NCBI GenBank assembly: GCA_021795795.1
Contig: JAJYPA010000450.1
Location: 1-6,390, forward strand
From: Pseudomonadota bacterium
GTDB taxonomy: Bacteria; Pseudomonadota; Gammaproteobacteria; Halothiobacillales; Halothiobacillaceae
Length of the DNA: 6,390 nucleotides
Direction of reading: 5' to 3'
Positions 6,124-6,390 of this stretch are shown one piece after another. Numbering within the stretch: position 1 is the stretch's first letter; the number at the start of each line of letters is the position of its first letter. The notes beneath the pieces are model-generated. The model was not told the DNA's origin. It did no database searches and saw nothing but the letters and a program-made list of their open reading frames with translations. The position numbers were made by a program, and so were the translations under genes.

Positions 6124-6324
6124 ATGCCCACCCAATACACCACCGTCCTTTGTCTCCGTCTCCGCATGTTGCCGGAGGACTATGCCGCCGTAAAAGCCAA
6201 GGCTGAGGCGTACCGCCAGCCGTTATCCGCCATTGCGGCGGGCTGGGCGTTGTTGCCAAAGTTTTCCTGGATCCGCATTCACCCCAGCAACTTCGCCAGA
6301 TCCTCCGCCCGCAGATGGGTATAG
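6124..6324 (+). pseudogene. Ribbon-helix-helix-like remnant, MobC or antitoxin type
   Basis: The 66-residue reading starts with YTTVLCLRLRMLPEDYAAVKAKAEA in alternating polar and hydrophobic form, residues 5-29. This resembles the N-terminal beta strand and first helix of ribbon-helix-helix proteins such as plasmid MobC or antitoxins; PLSAIAA (33-39) would begin the second helix. After about residue 44 the sequence loses this character and runs antisense over the 3' end of the integrase gene. I therefore read it as a truncated copy and not an intact gene. GGGGGA (6115-6120) lies only 3 nt before the ATG, a rather short spacing. Such proteins act in relaxosomes or as repressors, fitting a plasmid or island context. 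It may also be a chance ORF. Confidence 0.4.
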
Positions 6325-6390
6325 CGCTTGAGCATCTGCAAGGTCTTGTGCCCGGTGATGGCCGCTACCTGCATCGGATTCAGTCCCTTT
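6279..6390 (-). CDS. Tyrosine recombinase (phage-type integrase), C-terminal end only
   Basis: Only the last 36 residues are in the window; the gene enters from the right edge on the - strand and ends with TGA at 6281-6279. The reading [19 protein letters not shown] followed by [10 protein letters not shown] is the classic end of tyrosine site-specific recombinases. GHK carries the late conserved His/Lys-type position of the active site, and the Tyr in KRYTHL is the nucleophile that attacks DNA. Such enzymes integrate or excise phages, plasmids and genomic islands. Its place beside a compositionally distinct operon suggests that the operon is cargo of a mobile element, although no attachment site can be confirmed here. 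Confidence 0.85.
   Translation of the reverse strand, partial: KGLNPMQVAAITGHKTLQMLKRYTHLRAEDLAKLLG

Noticed and set aside
5881..6135. Longer LysR reading from the - strand ATG at 6135
   Set aside because: The extra 85 residues do not fit LysR proteins, and GGAGAGGT is correctly placed for the ATG at 5880.
1..6390. CRISPR array, rRNA or tRNA gene
   Set aside because: No regularly spaced repeats, no tRNA T-arm pattern and no rRNA signature sequence seen on either strand.

Overview
The window looks like an accessory, horizontally acquired segment of a proteobacterial (probably gamma- or betaproteobacterial) replicon. That placement rests on protein families: a thermostable-hemolysin-family protein, a Bcr/CflA-type exporter, and a LysR regulator of the NodD/LeuO-like kind. 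I cannot name a genus. Hand counts give about 61% GC in bases 1-180 and 38/60 in 6181-6240, but only 28/60 and 25/60 in two sampled lines inside the operon. An AT-richer cargo therefore sits between GC-richer flanks, and the right edge holds the C-terminal end of a tyrosine recombinase.

Layout. Bases 1-414 contain no gene I can support. They hold a long imperfect hairpin (50-116), several short stems, an extended -10 candidate (358-366), a 14-bp palindrome (373-386) and a strong ribosome binding site (401-406). A tightly packed four-gene operon follows on the + strand: an Fe(II)/2-oxoglutarate oxygenase of the TauD/SyrP type (415-1344), an AMP-forming acyl/aryl acid ligase (1341-2822), a thermostable-hemolysin-family (GNAT-like) protein (2838-3464) and a Bcr/CflA-type MFS exporter (3464-4657). 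The stop and start codons overlap at two of the three junctions. A nested hairpin with a TTTTT tail (4840-4871) is a plausible terminator. A LysR-type regulator lies convergently on the - strand (5880-4933). At the right edge there is a small ribbon-helix-helix-like ORF (+), probably a truncated mobilization or antitoxin-type gene, which overlaps antisense the 3' end of a tyrosine integrase (-) that runs off the window.

How the genes may work together (inference): the ligase adenylates a carboxylic acid. The thermostable-hemolysin-family protein, whose central motifs resemble a GNAT or autoinducer-synthase fold more than a toxin, could pass the activated acyl group to an amine or alcohol. The oxygenase, whose HxE metal triad is the kind seen in amino-acid hydroxylases, would hydroxylate or desaturate a precursor or product. 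The MFS protein would export the result and the LysR protein would sense a related ligand. No carrier protein, thioesterase, NRPS or PKS module is visible, so this would be a carrier-free small-molecule pathway. I do not recognise it as a characterised system and consider it the most interesting content of the window.
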